A stretch of DNA of 64,000 nt from Lewinellaceae bacterium (GCA_020636215.1 JACJYG010000009.1:186001-250000); one strand, 5' to 3'; counted from the first letter of the stretch, positions 33,660-42,765 are shown. The notes: generated from the sequence alone by a model not told the origin. Made by a program: numbers and translations.

Positions 33660-34187
33660 ATGGACATGCGAATATTTCTGATCGGTTTTATGGGAAGCGG
33701 TAAGTCATATGTGGGCCGCCAATTAGCCGATATCCTGCATTGGCCGTTCTACGACTTAGACAGCCTGATTGAGCAGCAGGAACAAGCTGCGGTAAGAACG
33801 ATCTTTGAACAGAAAGGAGAAGCTCATTTCCGCCAAATCGAGCGGGAAGTGTTGCACACAACTGCCATATACCCAAAGGCCATAATCGCTTGTGGTGGCG
33901 GTACTCCCTGCTTTTTTGACAACATGGGATGGATGAAAGCTCATGGCCTGGCCATATATCTCCGTGCTCCGGCTGAAGTTTTGTACTGCCGCCTTTCGAA
34001 ACAGCAGGAACAACGTCCGCTTCTGAAAGGCATGGATGGCCCTGGCCTCCTGGCGTTTATCGCCAATAAACTGGCCGAACGGGAACCTTTTTACCAGCAG
34101 GCGAACATTGTCTACCAACAGCGGACCGGAGAAGAGCCAGTGGCGCAGGAATTAGTAGCTCATTTTCAAGACATTATAGGACACTAA
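33660..34187 (+). CDS. aroK: Shikimate kinase
   Basis: A 175-residue kinase of normal length. Walker A is GFMGSGKSYVGRQLA (residues ~9-23). The shikimate-binding segments are FYDLDSLIEQQ (Asp ~32-34) and FRQIEREVL, then IIACGGGTPCF and the lid QQEQRPLL. It phosphorylates shikimate on the way to chorismate. It is the first gene of a plus-strand run; the next gene starts 3 bases after its stop. Confidence 0.95.
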   Translation: MDMRIFLIGFMGSGKSYVGRQLADILHWPFYDLDSLIEQQEQAAVRTIFEQKGEAHFRQIEREVLHTTAIYPKAIIACGGGTPCFFDNMGWMKAHGLAIYLRAPAEVLYCRLSKQQEQRPLLKGMDGPGLLAFIANKLAEREPFYQQANIVYQQRTGEEPVAQELVAHFQDIIGH

Positions 34188-34190
34188 AGT

Positions 34191-34775
34191 ATGAGGGTCG
34201 CAGGAATTGACTATGGAAGTAAACATGCCGGCACCACGGTTGTTGCAGGTTTTAATGGCAGCAGCATTACCCTGGTTCAGAGTGCAAAAAAAGAAGACGC
34301 GGACCTGTTTATCTTAAAATGGGCGCGGCAATATCATCCAGCTTTCATTTTCCTCGATGCGCCCCTCAGCCTGCCCGGCAAATACCGGTATCCGGATCAT
34401 TATGAAGATTATTTTTACCGGAAAGCCGACCGGGCGCTCGGTGCTATGTCCCCCATGTTTCTGGGAGGGCTGTCCGCTAGGGCCATGCAACTTGCCGAAC
34501 AATTGCGCGCCATGAATATTGAGGTCTGGGAGGCTTACCCAGCTTATTTAGCCAAGATCCTCGAATTAGGCCCGGAACGATACAAAAAAAGGGAGGAAGA
34601 CATTCCGGCAATACGCCAGCAATTAGAGGCCCATTTGCCGGAGGGATGCTGCCCGGAAAGGGTTTCGTCCTGGCACCAGATTGATGCTTTGTTGGCGCTA
34701 ATCACCGGCCTGCGCTACAGCCGAAAGGAACACCTCACCTTTGGCCAAGTGGAAGAAGGGCTTATTATCGTTTGA
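34191..34775 (+). CDS. Predicted RNase H-fold protein (DUF429-like)
   Basis: A 194-residue protein. It begins MRVAGIDYGSKHAGTTVV, an RNase H-type first strand with Asp7. The second acidic strand is FIFLDAPLSLPG (Asp56), then EVWEAYPAYL (Glu114) and HQIDALLALITG (Asp165). This spacing matches the DUF429/predicted nuclease group, and all four acids are present, so catalysis is possible. The target is unknown. It sits 3 bases after aroK and 58 bases before the AAA+ gene, in the same direction, and may work with that protein. Confidence 0.72.
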   Translation: MRVAGIDYGSKHAGTTVVAGFNGSSITLVQSAKKEDADLFILKWARQYHPAFIFLDAPLSLPGKYRYPDHYEDYFYRKADRALGAMSPMFLGGLSARAMQLAEQLRAMNIEVWEAYPAYLAKILELGPERYKKREEDIPAIRQQLEAHLPEGCCPERVSSWHQIDALLALITGLRYSRKEHLTFGQVEEGLIIV

Positions 34776-34833
34776 ATGCCGCCTGGAGCTTATTATAAAA
34801 AAGGCTTAGCTTTAACCCGACAATGCAGGAAAT

Positions 34834-37800
34834 ATGGCCTATAAATTTTCCATCCCTTTTTATGCTTTTCGGTTGCACCTGCACCCTGGAGTAAGCCTGC
34901 TTTCTCCCCTTGCAGATAATACTGTACTCCGAATTGGCCAAACACTGCGTACCGTTGCGAGCCAGTATGCGAATACCCTTCAGCAGAAAGTACTGAATAC
35001 CGGGCAATTCCATACTTTACTGGATGAGTATCAGCAAGGGGATTTTTTAAGAAACACCCTGCTCGTGCGCTTTCCTGCGGCCAAAGATGGCATCAGCTAT
35101 CCTGCCTTCCAACTGGAGTTCGAATATTTTTTTAACCAAAAAGGCAAGAGCATTTGGGGGCTATTGCCGGCGCTCAACCTGGAAGCATTCGCCGAGGAGG
35201 AAGAAGCCTTGAAAAAGCGCCTCGAGGATGCAGTGTTTCTTGAATTTTCACGCCACAAACGACTACAATCAGTACAGGATATCGTGTCGGCTATTTGGTT
35301 TGAAAGTATTGAATTGCAGCAACAGGAAATCCAATTGGAGGCGCCCAACCCCATGGAAATGGAGGATTTGGCGCAGCAAGGCCAGGAAAAGCTTTTACCG
35401 AGGGTGGCGAAGTTGCTGGAAGTCAAATTTCCTGCCGCCTATGGCCGCGAAAAAGAACTCAACCAGTTTGTGCGGGCTTTAAAGGGGCGGTTTACGCACA
35501 ATGTATTGCTGGTAGGCCCTTCCGGGGTAGGTAAAACTGCCTTGGCGTGGGAACTGGCGCGGCAACAGAAAAAACGCCGCATGAAAGAGCAAATATGGGA
35601 AACCACTGCCTCTACCCTGATCAAGGAGTTGATGGAGGAAACCGGTTGGCAGGAAAACCTATCCCAACTGTGTAAAGAGCTTTCCGGAAGTGACAACATC
35701 CTGTTCATCCGCAGCCTGATGGAGTTGTTTGAAGTGGGGAAATACGAGGGTAATTCCGTCAGTATTGCCGATTATTTCCGCCCTTTCCTTAGCCGTGGGG
35801 AAGTCGTTCTCATTTCCGAATGTACCGAAGAGGAACTTGCCCGAATAGAGTTACAAAGCCCAAGCTATATCTCCTATTTCACCCAAATACACCTGAAAGA
35901 ACCGGAAGGAGAAGTCCTTGAGGCGATTATCCTTGATAAAGTAAAAGATACGGCTCAACTGAAGAGCGTGCGTATTGAGGAAGAGGCGATCCGGGAGGCG
36001 ATCCGGCTCAACCGAAGGTTTTCCCCATACTCGGGCATGCCGGGAAAACCGATCCGTTCCCTGGAAAGTTTGCTGATCAATAAGCGCAGTACTCTTGATA
36101 AAGCGGCGGAATCCCTTCACATCTCCCGCTCAGAAGTGATCCATCAGTTTTGTGAAGAAACAGGGATGCCCCGATTTATGGCCGACCCCGCTATTCCTAT
36201 GGACACTGTCGCTATAAAGGCGGATTTTAACAGCAAAATATTCGGACAAGAAGCCGCAGTCGACAGCATTGTCGATCTTTTGGCCGCAGTCAAAACAGCG
36301 CTTACGCGCACGGGAAAGCCTATTGCATCCTTACTCCTGGTGGGGCCTACCGGAGTGGGTAAAACAGAGCTGGCCAAAACCCTGGCAGAATTCATGTTCG
36401 GAAACCGCAATCGCCTGGTGCGGTTCGATATGAGTGAATTTTCCACCCCCTACTCCATTTTACGGCTCACCGGAACCAGTTACTTTACAGATGGCCTGCT
36501 AACCTCCGCCATCCGGCGGGAGCCTTTCAGCGTATTGCTGTTCGATGAGATCGAAAAGGCGGATCCTCACTTTTTCGACCTGTTGCTTCAACTGCTCAGC
36601 GAAGGGCGATTGACCGACAATCAGGGGAAACTGGCAAATTTTTGTAGTACAATTATTATTATGACTTCCAATATTGGGGCTCAAAATTTGTCTCAAAACC
36701 CTATCGGCTGGACCCAAGAACCCGAAAAGGAACAGGTTAAAGCCCACTTCCTTTCTGAAGCTCAAAAATATTTCCGTCCGGAGCTTTTCAACCGCATTGA
36801 CCAGGTCATCCCCTTTGCACCACTCGATAAATTCACCGTCCGCTTCGTGATCGAACGGGAAGTACAATTGCTTCGTCAGCGGGAGGGTATCCGTTTTCGC
36901 CGGATGAACCTGCAGATCGAAGACCCTGTGCTGGACTTCCTTGCGGAAAAGGGATACGATAGCAAATATGGCGCCCGGCAGTTACAACGCACCATCCGGG
37001 ACAAGTTGCTAGTTCCCCTCGCCAAGGTACTCAACACTGAAGATTTTGACGACCAGCTCGATGTAAAGGCATTGGTTATTGAAGGAGAGATACAGGCGAT
37101 TTCCGAATCAGACCCACTTGGACTGGAACTGCTGCTGGAAGAATACACCAAAATCAACCACGCCGACCATGCGAGCTCCCTCCGCCGGCAAATAGAACTA
37201 TTAAAAGAAGGCCATTTCTACGTGCGCCTCCTCAGTGAACTGGACATTCTGGAACAGAAAAAACGAAAAGCGAAACAACGGTTCTGGAACAACCGACAGG
37301 AAACCGAACGGTATTCCTATTATCTGGAAACCCGGCAGCACGTCGACGATTTATATCAAAATCTGGAAATGCTTGAGATGAATCTATCCCTATCCTGTTT
37401 GAGCTCCGGCCCTTTTGACCCCAAGTGGGTGGACCAGCTGCAGGAATGGGAAGAAGCTTTCTTTGGGTTGAAAATGGAGGTATACTCCCGGCTGCATCCC
37501 AAGGATAATTATTGCCATCTGGCGGTTTACGGCCCGGAGCCACTGTTGCCATTAGATTTCTACTTACACCTGTTTCAACAAAAGGAGTACTTGGTCCAGT
37601 CCAATAGCCTTTGGTTCAGGGAGAGCCATTACAGCGAAGCCATTTCGACGCTTGACCCCGGAGACGGGAACCTCCACAAGCAAAAAAGAGAAGAATATAT
37701 TAAGAAACCATACCATCCGGAACATGCCAACTCGCTCCATCCTCCACAGGAAGGAGATGTCTTGTGGGGAGTAGAATTCTCCGTCTCCGGCCCCTGCGCC

Positions 37801-38094
37801 TACCTCTTCCTCAAAGATGAAGCCGGCCCGCAACGATGGAAAGAGCCCGGGCCGGAGCCCCAGCAGCAGCATTATGTCATAGTAGTTGAAAACCAAGCGT
37901 TCCGAACGCCGATGAAGCTGCACAGGAAAGATTTTTACAGCAGACAGCCTCCCCGACGGATTATTGAACCTACTTTTGTGAAAGATACAGTTTATAAAAT
38001 CAACCGGGAGTACAACAAATCTGCGCTCTATCCACTTATTATGGAAAAAATGGAGGAGCGCTTTCGCATCCAACTTGATACTGAAATACTTTGA
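34834..38094 (+). CDS. Tandem AAA+ (ClpA/B-like) protein with release-factor-2-like C-terminus
   Basis: A 1086-residue protein. Residues 1-~200 are an unfamiliar alpha/beta domain in place of the Clp N-domain. AAA module 1 (~205-420) has Walker A GPSGVGKT (228-235), but the Walker B segment reads ILFIRSLMELFEVG where Clp proteins have FIDEIH, so its acids are gone. No ClpB-type coiled-coil middle domain follows. AAA module 2 (~470-770) is canonical: GPTGVGKTE (504-512), VLLFDEIEKADP (Walker B near 571), IIMTSNIGAQ, FRPELFNRID and the GARQLQRTI sensor. Residues ~780-1086 resemble RF2: a helical part with RFWNNRQETERY (816-), then GVEFSVSGPCAYLFLKDEAG (979-998) matching the RF2 domain after its Gly-Tyr-Ala-Tyr strand. 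No GGQ is present. I infer ATP-driven remodelling, perhaps of ribosomal complexes. Confidence 0.85.
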   Translation: MAYKFSIPFYAFRLHLHPGVSLLSPLADNTVLRIGQTLRTVASQYANTLQQKVLNTGQFHTLLDEYQQGDFLRNTLLVRFPAAKDGISYPAFQLEFEYFFNQKGKSIWGLLPALNLEAFAEEEEALKKRLEDAVFLEFSRHKRLQSVQDIVSAIWFESIELQQQEIQLEAPNPMEMEDLAQQGQEKLLPRVAKLLEVKFPAAYGREKELNQFVRALKGRFTHNVLLVGPSGVGKTALAWELARQQKKRRMKEQIWETTASTLIKELMEETGWQENLSQLCKELSGSDNILFIRSLMELFEVGKYEGNSVSIADYFRPFLSRGEVVLISECTEEELARIELQSPSYISYFTQIHLKEPEGEVLEAIILDKVKDTAQLKSVRIEEEAIREAIRLNRRFSPYSGMPGKPIRSLESLLINKRSTLDKAAESLHISRSEVIHQFCEETGMPRFMADPAIPMDTVAIKADFNSKIFGQEAAVDSIVDLLAAVKTALTRTGKPIASLLLVGPTGVGKTELAKTLAEFMFGNRNRLVRFDMSEFSTPYSILRLTGTSYFTDGLLTSAIRREPFSVLLFDEIEKADPHFFDLLLQLLSEGRLTDNQGKLANFCSTIIIMTSNIGAQNLSQNPIGWTQEPEKEQVKAHFLSEAQKYFRPELFNRIDQVIPFAPLDKFTVRFVIEREVQLLRQREGIRFRRMNLQIEDPVLDFLAEKGYDSKYGARQLQRTIRDKLLVPLAKVLNTEDFDDQLDVKALVIEGEIQAISESDPLGLELLLEEYTKINHADHASSLRRQIELLKEGHFYVRLLSELDILEQKKRKAKQRFWNNRQETERYSYYLETRQHVDDLYQNLEMLEMNLSLSCLSSGPFDPKWVDQLQEWEEAFFGLKMEVYSRLHPKDNYCHLAVYGPEPLLPLDFYLHLFQQKEYLVQSNSLWFRESHYSEAISTLDPGDGNLHKQKREEYIKKPYHPEHANSLHPPQEGDVLWGVEFSVSGPCAYLFLKDEAGPQRWKEPGPEPQQQHYVIVVENQAFRTPMKLHRKDFYSRQPPRRIIEPTFVKDTVYKINREYNKSALYPLIMEKMEERFRIQLDTEIL

Positions 38095-38096
38095 CC

Positions 38097-39539
38097 ATGA
38101 AATCAATCCTTGTCTTTACCTTTGGTGCATTCCTGCTATCCAGCTTCCAAGTTGCTGCCCAGGATACAGCCAGCACCCCTAAGTATTATTGGGCGTCTTT
38201 TACCGACAAAGCCAATTCGCCATACAGTGTAGATAAGCCCTCGGAATTCCTTTCCGAAAGAGCGATTTCCCGGAGGCTGAAGCGGGGCATTCCCATCACG
38301 GAGCAGGACCTGCCTCCCAACCCGTCTTATTTACAGCAGTTACAACAGGCTGGTGCACAAATCCTTCACCAATCGCGCTGGCTGAACGCTGCAACGATCA
38401 TGATCGAAGAAGAAAAATTGGCGGGAATACAGGCGCTATCATTCATCGATACTGTTTTTTATGCAGGCTTACCCTATGAACAATCTGAACGAAGACAAAT
38501 GGCCTTCCAGATGGACAGCCTGCTTTCCAAGCCTTTGGAAAATGAGTTTTATGGGTATGGGGCTGACCAAGTCAAACTCCTGAACGGAGACACACTCCAT
38601 GAAATGGGGTATGACGGCAAGGGAGTTTGGGTTGCCGTGCTGGACGGAGGGTTTATAGGGGTGGAAGAAAATCCATTTTTCGATAGCATACGGACTGGAA
38701 GCCGTTTAGTTTTGTCCCGGGATTTTGTAGACGGGGATGCCTACCCTTTTGAATCCAGCACACATGGTACTAAAGTCCTTTCTGCCATGGCGGCCAACGT
38801 ACCAGGAGTAATGGTTGGCACTGCTCCGGGCGCCACCTATACTTGTATTAAAACGGAAGATACACGAGGAGAATACCGGATAGAAGAATGCCACTGGGTA
38901 GTTGGCCTGGAATATGCCGATAGCATTGGAGCCGATTTAGTGAATTCTTCCCTCGGTTACACTACTTTCAACGACCGGAAAATGGATTATGCTTACGAAA
39001 ACCTGAACGGGCGGTCGTCGGTGGCCAGCCTGGCGGCGGATATTGCTGTTTCCAAAGGTATGATCATTATCACCAGTGCGGGCAACGAGGGGAATTCCAA
39101 ATGGAAGTATGTAGGGATTCCCGCTGATGCTACTCAGGTTTTGGCTATTGGCGCAACCGACCTTAAGGGCAACCGAGCTTCGTTCAGTTCGGTAGGGCCT
39201 ACGTCCGATGGCCGGATAAAGCCAGATATAGCAGCGCCAGGCGCTTGGGTCACGGTAGCTGATGCTTTTAGTTTTCGGGTTTCCAGGGGGTCAGGTACTT
39301 CTTTTGCATCCCCGATTCTGGCCGGTATGGTAGCCAGCCTTTGGGGGGCTTTTCCGGAAAGTAGCAATCTGGAAATTATGGAAGCTGTACGGCAAAGCTC
39401 CAGCCAGGCAACCGCACCAGATAACGAGTTAGGATATGGCCTGCCCAATTTTGGGAAAGCCTATCGCATTTTGAGTGAAAAAGGAACCGGGCAATCCAGG
39501 CAAATGAAGCCTGAAATTCTACCAGCCGGCCAGGAATAG
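38097..39539 (+). CDS. Exported subtilisin-family (S8) protease
   Basis: The ATG at 38097, two bases after the AAA+ stop, begins a clear signal peptide (MKSILVFTFGAFLLSSFQVAAQ), so it is preferred over the TTG at 38091; 480 residues. An N-terminal prodomain-like part (YYWASFTDKANSPYSVDKP, FLSERAISRRLKRGIPI) is typical of Bacteroidota subtilases. Catalytic residues: Asp in VAVLDGGFIG (~183), His in STHGTKVL (~223), Asn in TSAGNEGN and Ser in GSGTSFASP (~410). It is secreted to the periplasm or beyond. No T9SS sorting domain is seen; the C-terminus is short and polar. Tight spacing makes it part of the AAA+ transcript although the two proteins act in different compartments. Confidence 0.93.
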   Translation: MKSILVFTFGAFLLSSFQVAAQDTASTPKYYWASFTDKANSPYSVDKPSEFLSERAISRRLKRGIPITEQDLPPNPSYLQQLQQAGAQILHQSRWLNAATIMIEEEKLAGIQALSFIDTVFYAGLPYEQSERRQMAFQMDSLLSKPLENEFYGYGADQVKLLNGDTLHEMGYDGKGVWVAVLDGGFIGVEENPFFDSIRTGSRLVLSRDFVDGDAYPFESSTHGTKVLSAMAANVPGVMVGTAPGATYTCIKTEDTRGEYRIEECHWVVGLEYADSIGADLVNSSLGYTTFNDRKMDYAYENLNGRSSVASLAADIAVSKGMIIITSAGNEGNSKWKYVGIPADATQVLAIGATDLKGNRASFSSVGPTSDGRIKPDIAAPGAWVTVADAFSFRVSRGSGTSFASPILAGMVASLWGAFPESSNLEIMEAVRQSSSQATAPDNELGYGLPNFGKAYRILSEKGTGQSRQMKPEILPAGQE

Positions 39540-39582
39540 CACAATAGTGCTCAAGCGGATGAATACAATCAATAAAAAAGCC

Positions 39583-39620
39583 ATCCCGGCCTTCGGTGCA
39601 AACCAAAATTCGGGATGGCT
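39583..39620 (-). terminator. Terminator of gdhA
   Basis: Ten-pair stem (39589-39598 with 39611-39620), 12-base loop and a T run on the minus strand. It lies 35 bases after the gdhA stop and may also end the plus-strand subtilase transcript. Confidence 0.8.
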
Positions 39621-39654
39621 CAGGTAGGTTTGGAAGCCTGATATCGTCCAGGGG

Positions 39655-41016
39655 CTAAACTATACCTTGAGCGATAAGGGCTTCGGCGACCCTGACAAAG
39701 CCAGCAATATTAGCGCCTTTGACATAGTCAATATTGCCATCGCCATCTTTACCATATTTGACACATTGGCTGTGAATGTCGATCATAATATGCAGAAGGC
39801 GTTCCTCAACTTCTTCGCGGGTCCAGTTCAGGCGAAGGCTGTTCTGAGACATTTCCAGGCCGGAAGTGGCCACCCCGCCCGCATTGGCGGCTTTTCCAAC
39901 GCCGAACATCACATTAGCTTGCTGAAGGAGATGGGTTGCCTCCGGTGTTACCGGCATATTGGCGCCTTCCGCGACAGCAATGCAGCCATTCTTGATCAAT
40001 CCACGGGCATCCGCTTCATTGAGTTCATTTTGCGTTGCGCAAGGCAGGGCAATATCACAAGCAACGCCCCATGGCCGGCCGCCTTCGATATAAATAGCGT
40101 TGAAATGGTCGGCATATTCCTTAATGCGGCCTCTGCGTACGTTTTTCAGGTCCTTCACCCATTCCAGTTTTTCTCGGGTAATGCCATTGCGGTCATACAC
40201 TGTACCGCCCGAATCGGAAAGGGTTACTACTTTGGCGCCCATCTGGATGGCTTTCTCGGCAGCAAATTGGGCAACGTTGCCTGAGCCGGAAACAGCGACC
40301 GTTTTGCCGATGAGTTTTTCTCCTTTGGCCTTGAGCATTTCATTGAGGAAGAAGATAAGGCCATAGCCGGTCGCTTCCGGGCGGATATGGCTTCCGCCAT
40401 ATTCAAATCCTTTGCCGGTTATCGTGCCGGTGTGCTCATTCCGGAGTTTTTTGTACATGCCAAAGAGGAATCCGATTTCTCGGCCCCCCACCCCGATGTC
40501 TCCTGCGGGAACGTCTCTATCGGGACCGATATGACGGAACAGCTCGAGCATAAAGCTCTGACAGAAGCGCATGATCTCTCCATCGGATTTTCCTTTGGGG
40601 TCGAAATCCGATCCACCTTTGGCGCCGCCCATTGGCAGGCCGGTCAGGCTGTTCTTAAAGATCTGCTCAAAGCCCAGAAACTTTAAGACACTCAGGTTGA
40701 CCGTGGGGTGGAATCGCAGGCCGCCCTTGTAAGGGCCAATGGCATTGTTGAATTGTACTCGGTAGCCCCGGTTGACTTGTACCTGGCCCTTGTCATCTAC
40801 CCAGCTTACCCGGAAAGAGAGGGCCCGGTCGGGCTCAGAAAGCCTTTCCATAAGCGCGAAGCCCTGATATCTCGGATTTGCCTCAATAAAAGGAATGGCA
40901 ATTCTCGCGACTTCAGTGACTGCCTGATGGAATTCAATTTCGTTTGGAGTACGATTGCGTAACCATTCCAGGAAGGAGGTTACCTTGTCAGTTGTTGTTT
41001 TGGTCAGGGTCGACAT
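39655..41016 (-). CDS. gdhA: NADP-type glutamate dehydrogenase
   Basis: A 453-residue hexameric glutamate dehydrogenase of the E. coli GdhA length class. Marks: RVSWVDDKGQVQVNRGYRVQ, GPYKGGLRFHPTVNLSVLKF, the catalytic-lysine segment LPMGGAKGGSDFDPKGKSD (~123-141), GDIGVGGREIGFLFG, and the dinucleotide loop VAVSGSGNVAQFAAEKA (~240). The near-C-terminal INIRTLR-equivalent region is normal. It makes glutamate from 2-oxoglutarate and ammonium. A -7-like TACATTGG lies about 30 bases upstream and a terminator follows. Single-gene unit. Confidence 0.97.
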   Translation of the reverse strand: MSTLTKTTTDKVTSFLEWLRNRTPNEIEFHQAVTEVARIAIPFIEANPRYQGFALMERLSEPDRALSFRVSWVDDKGQVQVNRGYRVQFNNAIGPYKGGLRFHPTVNLSVLKFLGFEQIFKNSLTGLPMGGAKGGSDFDPKGKSDGEIMRFCQSFMLELFRHIGPDRDVPAGDIGVGGREIGFLFGMYKKLRNEHTGTITGKGFEYGGSHIRPEATGYGLIFFLNEMLKAKGEKLIGKTVAVSGSGNVAQFAAEKAIQMGAKVVTLSDSGGTVYDRNGITREKLEWVKDLKNVRRGRIKEYADHFNAIYIEGGRPWGVACDIALPCATQNELNEADARGLIKNGCIAVAEGANMPVTPEATHLLQQANVMFGVGKAANAGGVATSGLEMSQNSLRLNWTREEVEERLLHIMIDIHSQCVKYGKDGDGNIDYVKGANIAGFVRVAEALIAQGIV

Positions 41017-41293
41017 AATTATATGGTTTTATGCATCCCCAATGTAGCCTCACCCTTATTTCAGGACAATAACAAATGTCACCTCAACAAGGTGATAATT
41101 AGCAACAATTCCAAATTTTTTGAAAAAAAAAGGCCTATTAGATGTCTATTATTCTAAAAAACAGGCAAATAACGGTATAAGATATTTTTTTTCTTAAAAA
41201 GCCCGGAAAGATAGTTCAGACAATTTTAATTGGCGGGTTATTATTCTGAGATCAAGGAGAAACTTTGCACATCTAACGGTTTTCTTCCTTCCT

Positions 41294-42016
41294 CTAAATT
41301 GCCTGGTGATTGAACGGCTGGATCACCATTTCGGACACAACGCCGGAAGTTGGTTGTTGGCAAAGAAACCAAATAGCTCTACCAGCCGCCTTGGCGGTGA
41401 TGAATTTATCCCGGTTGACCCGCATGTCAATAGAGTCCCAAAATTCTGAATCCACTCCTCCCAGGTAAAGGCTGGTAATGCGTACTTCGGTGCGTTTCAA
41501 TTCTTCGCGAATGGACTTCATCATTCCTTCCAGGCCGTATTTGGAGGCTGAATAGGCAGCCGCGCCCGCCATGGGCGTTTTACCCAATACACCAGGAATA
41601 TTGATCACCAGGCCTTTTTTCGCTTCTTTCATAGCTGGAAGGAAAGCTTTCATCAGGTTGAAAGCACCTTTCAGGTTTGTATCAATAACGCGGCTGAAAT
41701 CTTCATAGGTAAGGTTTTCGAGCGGGCTGAGCAGCCCAATTCCAGCTGCATTGATCAGAATATCGAGCGGGCCTGATTTTTCGTGAATAGCCTTCGCTAC
41801 TCTAATAGTTTCAGCCTGGCTGGTGATATCCATCCGGAAAGCCTGGCTAGAGGAAATATTCGTTTCAGAAGCCAACCGCTCCAGTTTTTCCTCATCCCGG
41901 CCGGTAATAAATACGTTGGCCTGGCTATTTTTGATTAGCTTGGCGGCTTCGGCGCCAATCCCACCGGTGGCGCCGACGATCAGGACTTTTTTATTGGCAA
42001 GTATTTCGACTGACAT
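41294..42016 (-). CDS. Short-chain dehydrogenase/reductase-like protein lacking the catalytic Ser
   Basis: A 240-residue SDR. The nucleotide-binding motif is GATGGIGA (15-22), NAAG is at 89-92 and the conserved Asn in TNLKG is at 114. The active-site Tyr155 and Lys159 (YSASKYG) are present. The position 13 residues before Tyr, usually Ser, holds Gly142 (NIPGVLGKTP), so the catalytic tetrad is incomplete. It may be a poor or altered reductase, or act by binding only. It begins 33 bases after folE ends on the same strand, so co-transcription is likely. A sepiapterin-reductase-like pterin role would fit the context but is not shown. Confidence 0.88.
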   Translation of the reverse strand: MSVEILANKKVLIVGATGGIGAEAAKLIKNSQANVFITGRDEEKLERLASETNISSSQAFRMDITSQAETIRVAKAIHEKSGPLDILINAAGIGLLSPLENLTYEDFSRVIDTNLKGAFNLMKAFLPAMKEAKKGLVINIPGVLGKTPMAGAAAYSASKYGLEGMMKSIREELKRTEVRITSLYLGGVDSEFWDSIDMRVNRDKFITAKAAGRAIWFLCQQPTSGVVSEMVIQPFNHQAI

Positions 42017-42048
42017 AATTTGCAGGTTGTTAAGGTTAATGTGGTGGG

Positions 42049-42765
42049 TTATCGGATTGCCTGCAGGAATTCGGCCCGGACGTTCTCGTTCAGGAATTTT
42101 CCAGAGAATTCCGAAGTAATAGTGCTGCTGTGTTCATGTTGTACACCACGCATTTCCACACACATATGTTTGGCATCGATATATACGGCAACGTCTTCCG
42201 TGCCCAGCACTTTTTTAAGTTCATTGGCAATTTGTATAGTCAGCCGTTCCTGGACTTGTGGCCGGCGGGCATAGTATTCGACGATCCGGTTGAGTTTTGA
42301 TAATCCGATAACCTTGCCGTTTGCAATATATCCGATATGAGCTCTGCCATAAATAGGCAGGAAGTGATGCTCGCAAAATGACTGGACGCGGATGCCTTTT
42401 TCTACCAGCATTTGCCGGTATTTGAATTTGTTGTCGAACAGAGAAACAGCAGGCATATTGTCCGGGTGCAAACCCGAAAAAATTTCCTTGACGAACATTT
42501 TGGCTACCCGGCGGGGTGTACCCCGGAGGGAGTCATCCTTGAGGTCGAGGCCCAGTATATTCATAATCTCGCGAAAATGCCCTTCGATCTGCCTGACTTT
42601 TTCGTCATCCGATAGTTCGAAGGCATCCGGCCTCACCGGAGTGTCATAAGAGGTCGCTACGTGTTGAGCGCCGATTTCATCTAAAAGCGAATCGGCATGA
42701 TGCCCATTGGAATGGCCGTTTAAGTTGGATCCGTTTCCATTGAGCGCATAATTTGATTTGATCAT
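42049..42765 (-). CDS. folE: GTP cyclohydrolase I
   Basis: A 238-residue enzyme. The core (~55-238) carries the zinc ligands in QSFCEHHFLPIYG and HMCVEMRGVQ, and the family segments GLDLKDDSLRGTPRRVAKM, GYIANGKVIGLSKLNRIVE and YARRPQVQERLTIQIA. It converts GTP to dihydroneopterin triphosphate, the first step of folate and pterin synthesis. The first ~50 residues are an Asn/Gly/His-rich extension (NGNGSNLNGHSNGHHAD) absent from E. coli FolE, probably disordered. It leads a two-gene unit with the SDR gene. Confidence 0.96.
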   Translation of the reverse strand: MIKSNYALNGNGSNLNGHSNGHHADSLLDEIGAQHVATSYDTPVRPDAFELSDDEKVRQIEGHFREIMNILGLDLKDDSLRGTPRRVAKMFVKEIFSGLHPDNMPAVSLFDNKFKYRQMLVEKGIRVQSFCEHHFLPIYGRAHIGYIANGKVIGLSKLNRIVEYYARRPQVQERLTIQIANELKKVLGTEDVAVYIDAKHMCVEMRGVQHEHSSTITSEFSGKFLNENVRAEFLQAIR

